Below are positions 8,165 to 16,036 of a DNA stretch of 64,000 bases, one piece after another. Positions within the stretch are counted from its first letter, which is position 1. Every line of letters starts with the position of its first letter. Both the position numbers and the translations under genes were made by a program. The DNA comes from an uncultured Owenweeksia sp. (GTDB lineage: Bacteria; Bacteroidota; Bacteroidia; Flavobacteriales; Schleiferiaceae): the NCBI GenBank assembly GCA_937146805.1, contig CAKZRR010000037.1, forward strand, positions 1-64,000. The letters are read 5' to 3'. The notes below the pieces were generated by a model. It searched no databases and was not told the origin of the DNA. It saw nothing but the letters and a program-made list of their open reading frames with translations.

Positions 8165-8965
8165 ATGAAAAAGGCAATTTGGTTTGTATTAGTGGCATTA
8201 TTGGCCATTTCAGGGTGTGATAAAAATGACAATACAATTTTGTTATTTTCGGTGGTTGACGACAAAAAGCTGGGCTTACAGGTAAGCCAAGAAATTGCCA
8301 ACGATCCTGCTTATACAATACTTAGTAGAACGCAATATACTGAGGCATATCAGTACTTAGATGCCTTAGTTTTGGAAATTTTAGATGGAGGGGAAATAGC
8401 TTACCGAGACGAGTTTGCTTGGGAAATACATATTTTAGAAGACGATAATACGCTGAATGCTTTTGCTACTCCAGGTGGCTATATTTACGTTTATACTGGG
8501 TTAATCAAGTATTTAGATAATGTAGATGCCTTAGCGGGCGTTATGGGTCACGAAATTGCCCATGCAGATTTACGCCACACTAGTCGCACTATGCAAAAGC
8601 AATATGGAGTTTCTTTATTGTTGAGTGTTATTTTGGGTAATGAAGCAGGTCAATTGGCACAAATGGCAGCACAACTAGCGGGCAATGCTGCGGGCTTAAA
8701 GTTTAGCCGTAGTCATGAAACAGAGTCTGATGAAAGATCAGTGGAGTATTTGGCTACAACCCAGTATGCATGTGATGGAGCCAAATTGTTTTTTCAAAAA
8801 ATAGAGGCCAGCGGACAAGGTGGTGGTACACCGCAGTTTTTGAGTACACACCCAAGCCCGGCTAATAGAATTGCTAATATTGAAGCTAAAGCTACAGAAG
8901 AAGGCTGCGATACACAGCAAGTAGCTAATTCAGGATATGCGGCTTTTCAAGCTAGTCTGCCCTAG
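8165..8965 (+). CDS. M48-family zinc metalloprotease, lipoprotein
   Basis: A 266-residue lipoprotein: the signal sequence ends in a lipobox (LLAISGC, Cys19). The zinc site HEIAH is at 129-133 within GVMGHEIAHADLRH, and the third ligand lies in SRSHETESDERSVEYLA, where M48 proteases carry their glutamate. The layout resembles BepA/LoiP-type outer-membrane quality-control proteases without TPR repeats. It probably acts in the periplasm on misfolded envelope proteins. It is a stand-alone gene with a TATTTTTG box at 8141-8148 close to the start. Confidence 0.88.
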   Translation: MKKAIWFVLVALLAISGCDKNDNTILLFSVVDDKKLGLQVSQEIANDPAYTILSRTQYTEAYQYLDALVLEILDGGEIAYRDEFAWEIHILEDDNTLNAFATPGGYIYVYTGLIKYLDNVDALAGVMGHEIAHADLRHTSRTMQKQYGVSLLLSVILGNEAGQLAQMAAQLAGNAAGLKFSRSHETESDERSVEYLATTQYACDGAKLFFQKIEASGQGGGTPQFLSTHPSPANRIANIEAKATEEGCDTQQVANSGYAAFQASLP

Positions 8966-9020
8966 TATATATTTCAATTATTTAAGGATAAATAGTGCTT
9001 TTTAATTAAGGTAACAATTC

Positions 9021-9028
9021 TATATTTG
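9021..9028 (+). promoter_or_regulatory. -7 box TATATTTG upstream of the iron permease
   Basis: Exact TAnnTTTG match; transcription is expected near 9035, leaving a leader of about 20-30 nt. An 11-bp direct repeat, AAAATTGGTCT, follows at 9039-9049 and 9054-9064, the second copy containing the TTG start codon. Confidence 0.5.
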
Positions 9029-9057
9029 CCAACTATTTAAAATTGGTCTAAATAAAA

Positions 9058-10935
9058 TTGGTCTTGAAAAAGCTACTCCTTCCTTTATTCTTTTTCCTAA
9101 GTTTTTTCAGCTCACAAGCGCAAGGCAATGGGCGCATTTTGGTGCATTTATTAAGTTATTTAGCAGCCGATTATGGCATGGCGGTGCAGGATGGAGAAAT
9201 CATTAGCGAGGCGGAGTTTGCCGAAATGCAAGAGTTTGCGAATAGCATCTATACTCAATCTTCTAATCTACCAGATTCAACGGTAAGCCAGATGGCACTA
9301 TTAATTAATCAGGTTGATGATAAGGTTTCGCAAAAGGAAATTATCGCCAATGTAAGCCGTATTAAAAAGTCGGTCATAAAGGTTTTTCAACTTTCTACAG
9401 CGCCAAGCAAGTTTCCAAACTTAAGCCGTGCAAAACAAAACTATAAGCAGTTATGTACAGCTTGCCATGGCCCAAAGGGTAAAGGAAATGGTTTAGCCGC
9501 AGCTGGATTAGAACCGGCACCAACAAATTTTCACCACCCTGATAAGGCAAACGGCCTCTCTCCTTTTCAAGCTTTTAATACTATAAAATTGGGTGTGGAA
9601 GGCACCAGTATGATAGCTTTTAGTGATTTAAGTGAAGAGGAAACTTGGGACTTAGCTTTTTATGTTTTGCAGTTTTCGCAAAAAGAGCAAGCCGTAAAAA
9701 ACCTGAGTTTAAGTAAATCCATAGGTTTGGAGCAATTGGCCAGTTTAAACAATGTGGAACTGGGCGAATTATACCCTCGTTTAAAAACGGATAAGGAACT
9801 ATTGGCCTTGGCTAGAAATAACCCTGAGAAACTGGCCAAAGCCAACGAGGCCGACTATTGGAGCTTTGCTAAAGAAACGTTGAAAAAATCATCAGACGCT
9901 TATGCGGCTGGCCGTCAAGCGGAATCAAGAGAATGGGCTTTGCAAGCGTATTTAGAAGGGGTGGAACCCATAGAAATGCAACTGGTAGCAAAAGATAAAA
10001 GCTTGGCACAAGCCCTTGAGCAACAATTGGCCACTATGCGTGCCTTAATAGAAGGACAAAAGTCAGCGGCTGAGGTAGCGGTAGCTTATGATGCCTCTGT
10101 GGTGTTGCTTAACCAAGGAGAGGCTTTGGTTAAAGGGAGGGCCTTAAGTGCGTGGTTGAGTTTTGTAATTGCGTTTACAATTATTTTAAGAGAGGGTTTA
10201 GAGGCTGTTTTAGTAATAGTGGCAGTGCTTAGCGTATTAAAGGCAACAGGTTTGGCAAAAGCAAAACCATGGGTACACGGTGGTTGGATAATGGCACTTT
10301 TGAGTGGTTTGGGTTTATGGTGGGCCGCACAAAAGTGGTTTGTTTTTAGTGGCGCACAACGCGAAATTATGGAAGGGCTTATTGCCTTGGTAGCTGTGGC
10401 GGTGTTGCTGTATCTTGGTTTTTGGATGCATTCAAAAACGGAAGCCGGTAAATGGCAACGTTTTGTAAACGATAAAATAGGAGGAATGGCCAAACGCAAT
10501 AATTTGTTGGGTTTAGCGGTACTATCCTTTTTGGTAGTTTTTAGAGAAGCCTTTGAGTCGGTGCTCTTTTTATCGGCTGTAAGCCTAGAGGGCGGACAAG
10601 AAACTAAAGCCGCTTTAGGTGGTGGTGTGGCATTGGCTTTTGTTTTGATTGCCCTAATGGCGGTTTTACTTTTAAAGTTTTCTAAAAAACTCCCTATTTC
10701 ACAATTGTTTAAGTACTCCTCAATTTTGGTGGCAGTACTTGCTTTTGTGCTTACAGGCAAAGGTATTTATGCCTTGCAGGAGGCGGGGTGGTTGCAAATA
10801 AAAATGTTGCCTTTTAACCTTCGTTTTGAGTGGTTGGGTCTTTACCCTACATGGCAAACCACCATAGGGCAAACAGTAATATTATTAGTAATAATACTGC
10901 TTTGGCGTAAGGCGGTTAAACCGCTTAAGGGCTAA
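9058..10935 (+). CDS. Cytochrome c-FTR1 fusion iron permease
   Basis: A 625-residue fusion. A signal peptide (MVLKKLLLPLFFFLSFFSSQAQ) is followed by a helical region and a c-type cytochrome with haem motif CTACH (Cys133, Cys136, His137), YKQLCTACHGPKGKG, and a likely axial Met in GTSMIAF. A linker precedes seven or so transmembrane helices of the FTR1/EfeU type from about residue 365 to the end, with the two iron-binding REGLE-like motifs REGLEAVLV (~378) and REAFESVLF (~497). The attached cytochrome probably couples Fe(II) oxidation to uptake through the permease. No ATG is available: TTG at 9058 is used here, and TTG at 9064 is equally possible. Confidence 0.88.
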   Translation: MVLKKLLLPLFFFLSFFSSQAQGNGRILVHLLSYLAADYGMAVQDGEIISEAEFAEMQEFANSIYTQSSNLPDSTVSQMALLINQVDDKVSQKEIIANVSRIKKSVIKVFQLSTAPSKFPNLSRAKQNYKQLCTACHGPKGKGNGLAAAGLEPAPTNFHHPDKANGLSPFQAFNTIKLGVEGTSMIAFSDLSEEETWDLAFYVLQFSQKEQAVKNLSLSKSIGLEQLASLNNVELGELYPRLKTDKELLALARNNPEKLAKANEADYWSFAKETLKKSSDAYAAGRQAESREWALQAYLEGVEPIEMQLVAKDKSLAQALEQQLATMRALIEGQKSAAEVAVAYDASVVLLNQGEALVKGRALSAWLSFVIAFTIILREGLEAVLVIVAVLSVLKATGLAKAKPWVHGGWIMALLSGLGLWWAAQKWFVFSGAQREIMEGLIALVAVAVLLYLGFWMHSKTEAGKWQRFVNDKIGGMAKRNNLLGLAVLSFLVVFREAFESVLFLSAVSLEGGQETKAALGGGVALAFVLIALMAVLLLKFSKKLPISQLFKYSSILVAVLAFVLTGKGIYALQEAGWLQIKMLPFNLRFEWLGLYPTWQTTIGQTVILLVIILLWRKAVKPLKG

Positions 10936-11052
10936 ACTAGACCTGTTAACAAGTAGCTACTAATCCTACTTTGTGCATAGCTTCTTTCTTTATTTTTAGA
11001 GGGTTTAATTTTTGTTTTAACATTTCCGTTATACATCATAAAACATCTAAAA

Positions 11053-12636
11053 ATGAAAAAGCTAAGTTTTGTAGTGTTCATCAGTTTGTTTGCCTTTGTA
11101 GCCAAAGCCACCGACCAACAAGTTGAATCAACAATTGCCCATGTAACAGTATTTCAGCAAGGAGCACAAGTAATGCGTAGTGCCAAAGTAACGGTAGCCA
11201 AGGGCACACACACCTTGTATTTTAAAGGGTTAACTAACCGTTTAAATACTGAGTCTATTGGTTTAAAAGGCACAGGTGCTCTTACTATTTTGTCTATTAC
11301 GCATCAGCGAAATTTTTTAACCTCCGAGGATAGAAGTGATGAAATGTTGGAGCTGGAAAAGCAAATGGAGTTGATAGATACCCGTTTGCGGGAGATAGAA
11401 TCAGCGGAGCATGGGCTAATTTTAGAACGCGAAGTTTTGGAGGCCAATAGAGCCATTGGCGGAACAGCGGGTGTAAGCACCTTAGAGCTTCAAAAAGCTA
11501 CGGAGTTTGCTCGAAAAATTCGGGAACGAAACGCCTTGGAGTGGTACAATCTAGAAAAAGAGAAAAAGGAAAAACAAGCCGAAAGAAGCAAGTTGCAAAA
11601 ACAATGGAATGTGGCACGGTCGGCTTTTAGCAGTAAATCGGGTGTGGTGGTAGTACGTGTGGAGGCCAGTAAAATTACCGAAGCGCGTTTTGAACTGGAA
11701 TACATTGTGATGGGTGCGGGCTGGCAAAGTAGTTACGATGCTCGAGTAACCGACCTTAGCAAGCCGATAAACTTAACCCATAAAGCCATTATTACTCAAA
11801 ATACTGGGGAGGACTGGACAAACGTAGATCTTACGTTGGCTACGGGAAACCCCTCTGCGGGAGCGCAAATACCTTATATGAAGGTGTGGTACGTAAATTA
11901 TGGAAATTCGGGATATTTTGTAGATAAAGTAAAAGGAAGTTTTGCAAATGCTAAAATAGAGTCGTACGAAGACGACTTAGAAAAAAGTGTGGAAAATCAA
12001 CAGTTTAGCCTAAATCAAAATATTACCCAGCAAGAATACAGCGTTGAGCGCAAGCAGAGCATGGCCAGTGGTAACAGCCCCATTACGGTAGTGCTTCGTG
12101 AGGTTGAGTTAGCGGCTAAATATGAGTACCACGCCAAACCAAGGTTGGATAAAGATGCTTTTTTATTGGCTAAACTCTACGATTGGAATCAATACGATTT
12201 ACTAGATGGCGAGCTATCGTTGTTTAATAATGACACCTACGTGGGAAAATCAATGCTATCAACACAAAACCCCAATGATACTTTAGAGCTTTCGCTAGGG
12301 CGTGATAAGGGTTTAATAGTGCAGCGTGAGCGCGTTTACAACATGCAAGAAAAAACGCTTTTTGGTATTAATAAGATAGATCATTACGTGTGGAAGCTGG
12401 AGCTAAGGAACAATAAAAAGACAGCCGTTAAAATAGTATTGCACGATCAAGTTCCGCTATCTAAAAACGAAGAAATAAAGGTAACCGTGCATCAAACGGG
12501 TGGAGGTAAGTATCAGGAAAAAACAGGGATGATTAGCTGGAGATTAACATTAGACCCAGCTGCAAGCAAAACTTACGAAATAGCCTATGAGGTTAAGTAC
12601 CCAAGAGATAAGGCGAAGACCGTAATGTTTTATTAA
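11053..12636 (+). CDS. MuiA-family (DUF4140/DUF4139) exported protein
   Basis: A 527-residue protein with a signal peptide (MKKLSFVVFISLFAFVAKA). The N-terminal DUF4140 domain (about 25-125: IAHVTVFQQGAQVMRSAKV) is followed by a long coiled coil (about 110-185) and a C-terminal DUF4139 domain (about 210-525: LEYIVMGAGWQSSYDARV, LATGNPS, WKLELRNNKKTAVKIVLHDQ, ISWRLTLDPAASKTYEIAYEVKYP). MuiA was named as a mucoidy inhibitor; the biochemical role is unknown. It is followed after 83 nt by a paralogue carrying an extra inserted module, so this is the plain version of the pair. Confidence 0.87.
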   Translation: MKKLSFVVFISLFAFVAKATDQQVESTIAHVTVFQQGAQVMRSAKVTVAKGTHTLYFKGLTNRLNTESIGLKGTGALTILSITHQRNFLTSEDRSDEMLELEKQMELIDTRLREIESAEHGLILEREVLEANRAIGGTAGVSTLELQKATEFARKIRERNALEWYNLEKEKKEKQAERSKLQKQWNVARSAFSSKSGVVVVRVEASKITEARFELEYIVMGAGWQSSYDARVTDLSKPINLTHKAIITQNTGEDWTNVDLTLATGNPSAGAQIPYMKVWYVNYGNSGYFVDKVKGSFANAKIESYEDDLEKSVENQQFSLNQNITQQEYSVERKQSMASGNSPITVVLREVELAAKYEYHAKPRLDKDAFLLAKLYDWNQYDLLDGELSLFNNDTYVGKSMLSTQNPNDTLELSLGRDKGLIVQRERVYNMQEKTLFGINKIDHYVWKLELRNNKKTAVKIVLHDQVPLSKNEEIKVTVHQTGGGKYQEKTGMISWRLTLDPAASKTYEIAYEVKYPRDKAKTVMFY

Positions 12637-12719
12637 GCTAAGCACCGTTTTTAATTTATCAGGCATCCATTACTCAAAAGGCCTGTCCAAATTATATAAG
12701 AAACCCAAAAACCTGCGAT

Positions 12720-14777
12720 ATGAATTTTAGAAAGATTGTCTTTTTTCTACTCCTCTCCCCTACTTTTTTAATTGCGCAAAGCGAGATAGAGGTAAGTTCA
12801 AAAATTAAAGAAGTAACCATTTTTACATTGGGAGCAGAGGTAACCAGACATGCCGAGATAACGTTAAAAAAGGGCGTAAACGAATATGTTTTCACAGATG
12901 TTTCTTCGGTGCTGGATGAACAATCGGTTCAGTTTAAAGCAGTAGGCAGCTACAGTATTTTATCGTTAAAACACGAGCTGCGATTTGATGAAAACACCTT
13001 GGCAAAAAAAGAACGGGTGGCGGCCATATCAAAGGAATTAAAGCGATTGGGAGAAGAAGTAGAAACGCGTAAAAACGCACTGGCTATTGCGGTTAATGAA
13101 GAGAATGTGGTGATCCAAAATACGGATTATGATATTTGGAGAAACATGGATATGGCACAGCTAAAAGAAGGTGTTGACTTTGTAAAAACCCGTTTAACAG
13201 AAATAAAGGCACGCAAACAAAAATTGCGTTCAGAGATAGACGGTTTATACTATCAAAAACAAAAGTTGACCAACGAGCTACAAGGGCTGCGTATAGCTGA
13301 ATCTAAACCCAAAGGCACGGTGGTAATTAAGATAAAAGCAGAAAGTACTCAAACACTAAAAACTACTTTAAGCTATGTGGTAGCGGATGCAGGCTGGGAA
13401 CCATTTTACGATTTGCGAGTAGAAGACTTGAGCGAGCCACTGCAAGTAGATTACAAGGCTAAAGTGCGCCAAAACACAGGCGAAGAATGGAAGCAGGTAA
13501 AACTAAAATTAAGCACGGGTAACCCTTATGAAGATGGTTCGTTGCCAGAGTTAAAAACTTGGTATGTAAACTATGTTTCGGGTAATTACGGGGGCCGACC
13601 AAGAGCTCCTATTAGCCCACAGAGAACAGGTACCACGGGCTTAATAAGAGGTAATGTAGTAAATGGCAAAACAGGTGAAGCCATAGCCTTTGCTAATGTG
13701 GTAGCGCTAAATGACAAACGCGAATTACTGGAAGGCGTAACCAGTGATATGGATGGAAGCTTTAAGCTAAACCTTACTACACCTGCTACTTATATTGAGG
13801 CATCGTTTATAGGGCTGTACAAGTCAACACTTACCTTACAAAGCAATGAGCGTTTCTACAATTTTAAACTGAATGAAACGCCAGAAAAGTTGGAGGAAGT
13901 GGTAGTTGCCTATGAGCCGGTACTAAAGGAAAAAAGTGGAGAAAATATTTCTGTAAGAGGCGGCAGAGCTGAAGGCACCGCATATTTTATAGATGGGGTT
14001 AAAGTGAGAGGAAGCGTAAACATACCGCAGGCTTCGATAGCCCAAACAGAGGTAATTACTGGAGGGTTACCAGCGCAGTATGGCGATGCAATGGGAGGAG
14101 TGGTTTCCAGTACCAATAGAAGAAATTATAACTCAACAGCGTCAAGTGAATTCAAAATCTCTCAAAACCCTGTTAACCTCAAATTTGAGGTAGCTACTTT
14201 GTATGATATTCCATCGGATGGGGAAGTGTATAAAGTAAAGATGAGCAGTTTTGAAAAAGAAGTAAGCTACACCTACCGCGCCACTCCCAAACTAAATGAG
14301 CATGCCTTTTTAACGGCCACCATGGTAAATTGGGAGAACTTAAACCTGATGAACGGTTTTGCAGGTATTTATTTGGAGGGTACTTACTTAGGTGAAACGT
14401 ATTTAAATGTTGAGAAGGCTACAGATACATTGCAAGTTGACCTAGGCAAAGATGAGAACATTGTAGTGTTGCGCAATCCGGTTCAACTAAAAGAGGCTTC
14501 TCGCTTTTTAAGCGGAAAAAAGGAAGAGCAATTTCACTATCAAATTAAGGTGAGAAATAACAAATCGGCCAATTTAAGACTCATTATTACCGATCAATAC
14601 CCGGTATCGGGTAACAGCCAAATTAGTATAGAAACCCCTGAGGAAACTACCGGCAAACTCAACGAAAAAACAGGCATTATTGTTTGGGATTTCACTTTAG
14701 AACCTCAAGCCGAAAAGACCATGAATGTGCGGTATAACATTCGTTACCCTAAAAGCAGACGGGTTAATTCTAAGTAG
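12720..14777 (+). CDS. MuiA-family (DUF4140/DUF4139) protein with an inserted carboxypeptidase-regulatory and TonB-plug module
   Basis: This 685-residue paralogue has a signal peptide and the same DUF4140-coiled coil-DUF4139 plan as its neighbour. After KTWYVNYVSGNYGG, about 180 residues (roughly 298-478) are inserted. They hold a carboxypeptidase-D regulatory-like domain (LIRGNVVNGKTGEAIAFANV from 308; GVTSDMDGSFKLNL; LNETPEKLEEVVV) and then a TonB-receptor plug-like stretch (YFIDGVKVRGS at 422; AQTEVITGGLPAQYGDAMGG; VVSSTNR at 461). DUF4139 resumes after it (FEVATLYDIPSDGEVYKV). The order regulatory domain-plug is that of SusC-type receptors, but no barrel follows. The frame is clean, so this looks like a true domain insertion. 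Confidence 0.85.
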   Translation: MNFRKIVFFLLLSPTFLIAQSEIEVSSKIKEVTIFTLGAEVTRHAEITLKKGVNEYVFTDVSSVLDEQSVQFKAVGSYSILSLKHELRFDENTLAKKERVAAISKELKRLGEEVETRKNALAIAVNEENVVIQNTDYDIWRNMDMAQLKEGVDFVKTRLTEIKARKQKLRSEIDGLYYQKQKLTNELQGLRIAESKPKGTVVIKIKAESTQTLKTTLSYVVADAGWEPFYDLRVEDLSEPLQVDYKAKVRQNTGEEWKQVKLKLSTGNPYEDGSLPELKTWYVNYVSGNYGGRPRAPISPQRTGTTGLIRGNVVNGKTGEAIAFANVVALNDKRELLEGVTSDMDGSFKLNLTTPATYIEASFIGLYKSTLTLQSNERFYNFKLNETPEKLEEVVVAYEPVLKEKSGENISVRGGRAEGTAYFIDGVKVRGSVNIPQASIAQTEVITGGLPAQYGDAMGGVVSSTNRRNYNSTASSEFKISQNPVNLKFEVATLYDIPSDGEVYKVKMSSFEKEVSYTYRATPKLNEHAFLTATMVNWENLNLMNGFAGIYLEGTYLGETYLNVEKATDTLQVDLGKDENIVVLRNPVQLKEASRFLSGKKEEQFHYQIKVRNNKSANLRLIITDQYPVSGNSQISIETPEETTGKLNEKTGIIVWDFTLEPQAEKTMNVRYNIRYPKSRRVNSK

Positions 14778-14780
14778 CGT

Positions 14781-15077
14781 ATGAGCTTTGGTTTACACGG
14801 CAGAAATATTGGTAAGCGAAAGCCAAAAAAAATGTACGCTTATTTAAAATCGCTGTATGGCGAAGAGCTGGAAATGCACCTAAAGCATGAGCAGCGCGAA
14901 TTGAACAAAACCAAAGAATTTACCGATTACCAACGGCATGAGTTTAAGCGCAAGCTAAAGGAAAGAGTAAAGGAGGATCAACGCAAAATGGCCAAAGCTT
15001 TAGTTCTTTCGGGACTGATAACGCTGCTGGTATTGGCGGCAATTGTATGGTTTTTACGCAGTATGTTTAATTTTTAG
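14781..15077 (+). CDS. Small C-terminally anchored membrane protein
   Basis: A 98-residue product starting 4 nt after the MuiA paralogue and so probably co-transcribed. The first 70 residues are highly charged and helical, rich in Lys, Arg and Glu (LKHEQRELNKTKEFTDYQRHEFKRKLKERVKEDQRK). One transmembrane helix follows (ALVLSGLITLLVLAAIVWFL), ending close to the C-terminus. That makes a tail-anchored inner-membrane protein with its charged part in the cytoplasm. I do not recognise the family. Its 3' end overlaps the convergent gene at 15067 by 11 nt. Confidence 0.65.
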   Translation: MSFGLHGRNIGKRKPKKMYAYLKSLYGEELEMHLKHEQRELNKTKEFTDYQRHEFKRKLKERVKEDQRKMAKALVLSGLITLLVLAAIVWFLRSMFNF

Positions 15078-15492
15078 CCCTTTTTAGATTCCATATATGG
15101 GTTGTTGTTGTAGAGTCAAATGACATTTTAAAGTCCGTTTCGTTTTTTAAGACAATTGGATATGCTATTCCAAGAATCCCTTTTGACTCTTGACCATATC
15201 CAAATAAGAATACACTCTTTTGATTCTTTTCTCGAATCTCCCAAGTCGTGTTGGATTTTCGAACAACACCATCATTTAGGCTGTCAATAAGTATTGCTTT
15301 TCCGCTCTCATATAAATGCAAGTATTGGGAGTGATCTTTTAAACTATCGATGAAATCGTTACGTGTCGATTTTATTCTGATAAACTCAGATTTCCAAACT
15401 TCAGGTAATTTTTCATTTTTGGAAGAAGGATGGCTACAGGAGAATAAAACACTCAATAAAATAAGGAGACATAAGAATACAAGCTTATTCAT
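15067..15492 (-). CDS. Hypothetical lipoprotein
   Basis: A 141-residue product beginning with a lipoprotein signal (MNKLVFLCLLILLSVLFSC, lipobox LFSC). The mature part has beta-rich features (TTWEIREKNQKSVFLFGYG; TTTTHIWNLKRAKN) but I recognise no domain. The alternating SGKAILIDSLNDG and TWEI pattern resembles small lipocalin-like Bacteroidota lipoproteins, a weak guess. Its end overlaps the convergent small membrane-protein gene by 11 nt. Confidence 0.6.
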   Translation of the reverse strand: MNKLVFLCLLILLSVLFSCSHPSSKNEKLPEVWKSEFIRIKSTRNDFIDSLKDHSQYLHLYESGKAILIDSLNDGVVRKSNTTWEIREKNQKSVFLFGYGQESKGILGIAYPIVLKNETDFKMSFDSTTTTHIWNLKRAKN

Positions 15493-15518
15493 GTTTTTAT
15501 AATTATCACCACTCGAAA

Positions 15519-15908
15519 CTACAACTCATACTCAAATCCATAATAATGCTGACCATCCTTTATATCAATCGTCATTGTGCCAGATAAACCAGTTAGCTCT
15601 CCAGTTCCAGAATCGGGCACAACCTCTAGTATAAGTCGGCTTACGGTACCCGCCATTATACCAAAGTGCTGAAGTACAAAACTTCCCTTTTTACCGTTTA
15701 GGCTTGCGGTTGTTTGCTCAATGGCCACATAGCCAGCCGAGCCCTTTACCGGAGTCATCGCGCTAAGCATCTCCCCTTTGCTGCTGCCAGCTAGGTCACC
15801 GTAAAAAGTTTTGTCTATAGACATACGCCCTAGTTGAACACCGTCTTTAGCTTCAGCCGAATGCTCTAAGGGTTGCATTTTTACATCAAAAGTTCCGGTA
15901 ATTTTCAT
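15519..15908 (-). CDS. DUF3224 domain protein
   Basis: A 129-residue cytoplasmic protein without signal peptide, matching DUF3224 end to end: MKITGTFDVKMQPLE, SIDKTFYGDLAGSSKGEML, GSAGYVAIEQTTASLNGKKGSFVLQHFG, and PDSGTGELTGLSGTMTIDIKDGQHYYGFEYEL. The fold is a small beta-barrel related to allene oxide cyclase-like proteins; no activity is established to my knowledge. It lies 26 nt upstream of the lipoprotein gene on the same strand, which may share its transcript. Confidence 0.85.
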   Translation of the reverse strand: MKITGTFDVKMQPLEHSAEAKDGVQLGRMSIDKTFYGDLAGSSKGEMLSAMTPVKGSAGYVAIEQTTASLNGKKGSFVLQHFGIMAGTVSRLILEVVPDSGTGELTGLSGTMTIDIKDGQHYYGFEYEL

Positions 15909-16011
15909 CGTATAATTTTAAAAATAGGAATAACCCAAAAGTAGTTTTTTGTGTAAATACATGCCAGTTAAAAGGCTTTTTTGTGAGATGCTTTTTCTAA
16001 GGCGTAACGTT

Positions 16012-16019
16012 TACCTTTG
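16012..16019 (+). promoter_or_regulatory. -7 box TACCTTTG upstream of the aldehyde dehydrogenase
   Basis: Exact TAnnTTTG match 17 nt before the ATG at 16037. No TTG at the expected -33 distance. Confidence 0.5.
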
Positions 16020-16036
16020 CGCCAAAATTTAATAGC

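Noticed and set aside
10086-10760. 224-codon minus-strand open frame inside the iron permease gene
   Set aside because: Composition is a mirror of the Gly/Ala/Val-rich FTR1 helices on the plus strand; no signal, domain or start context supports it.
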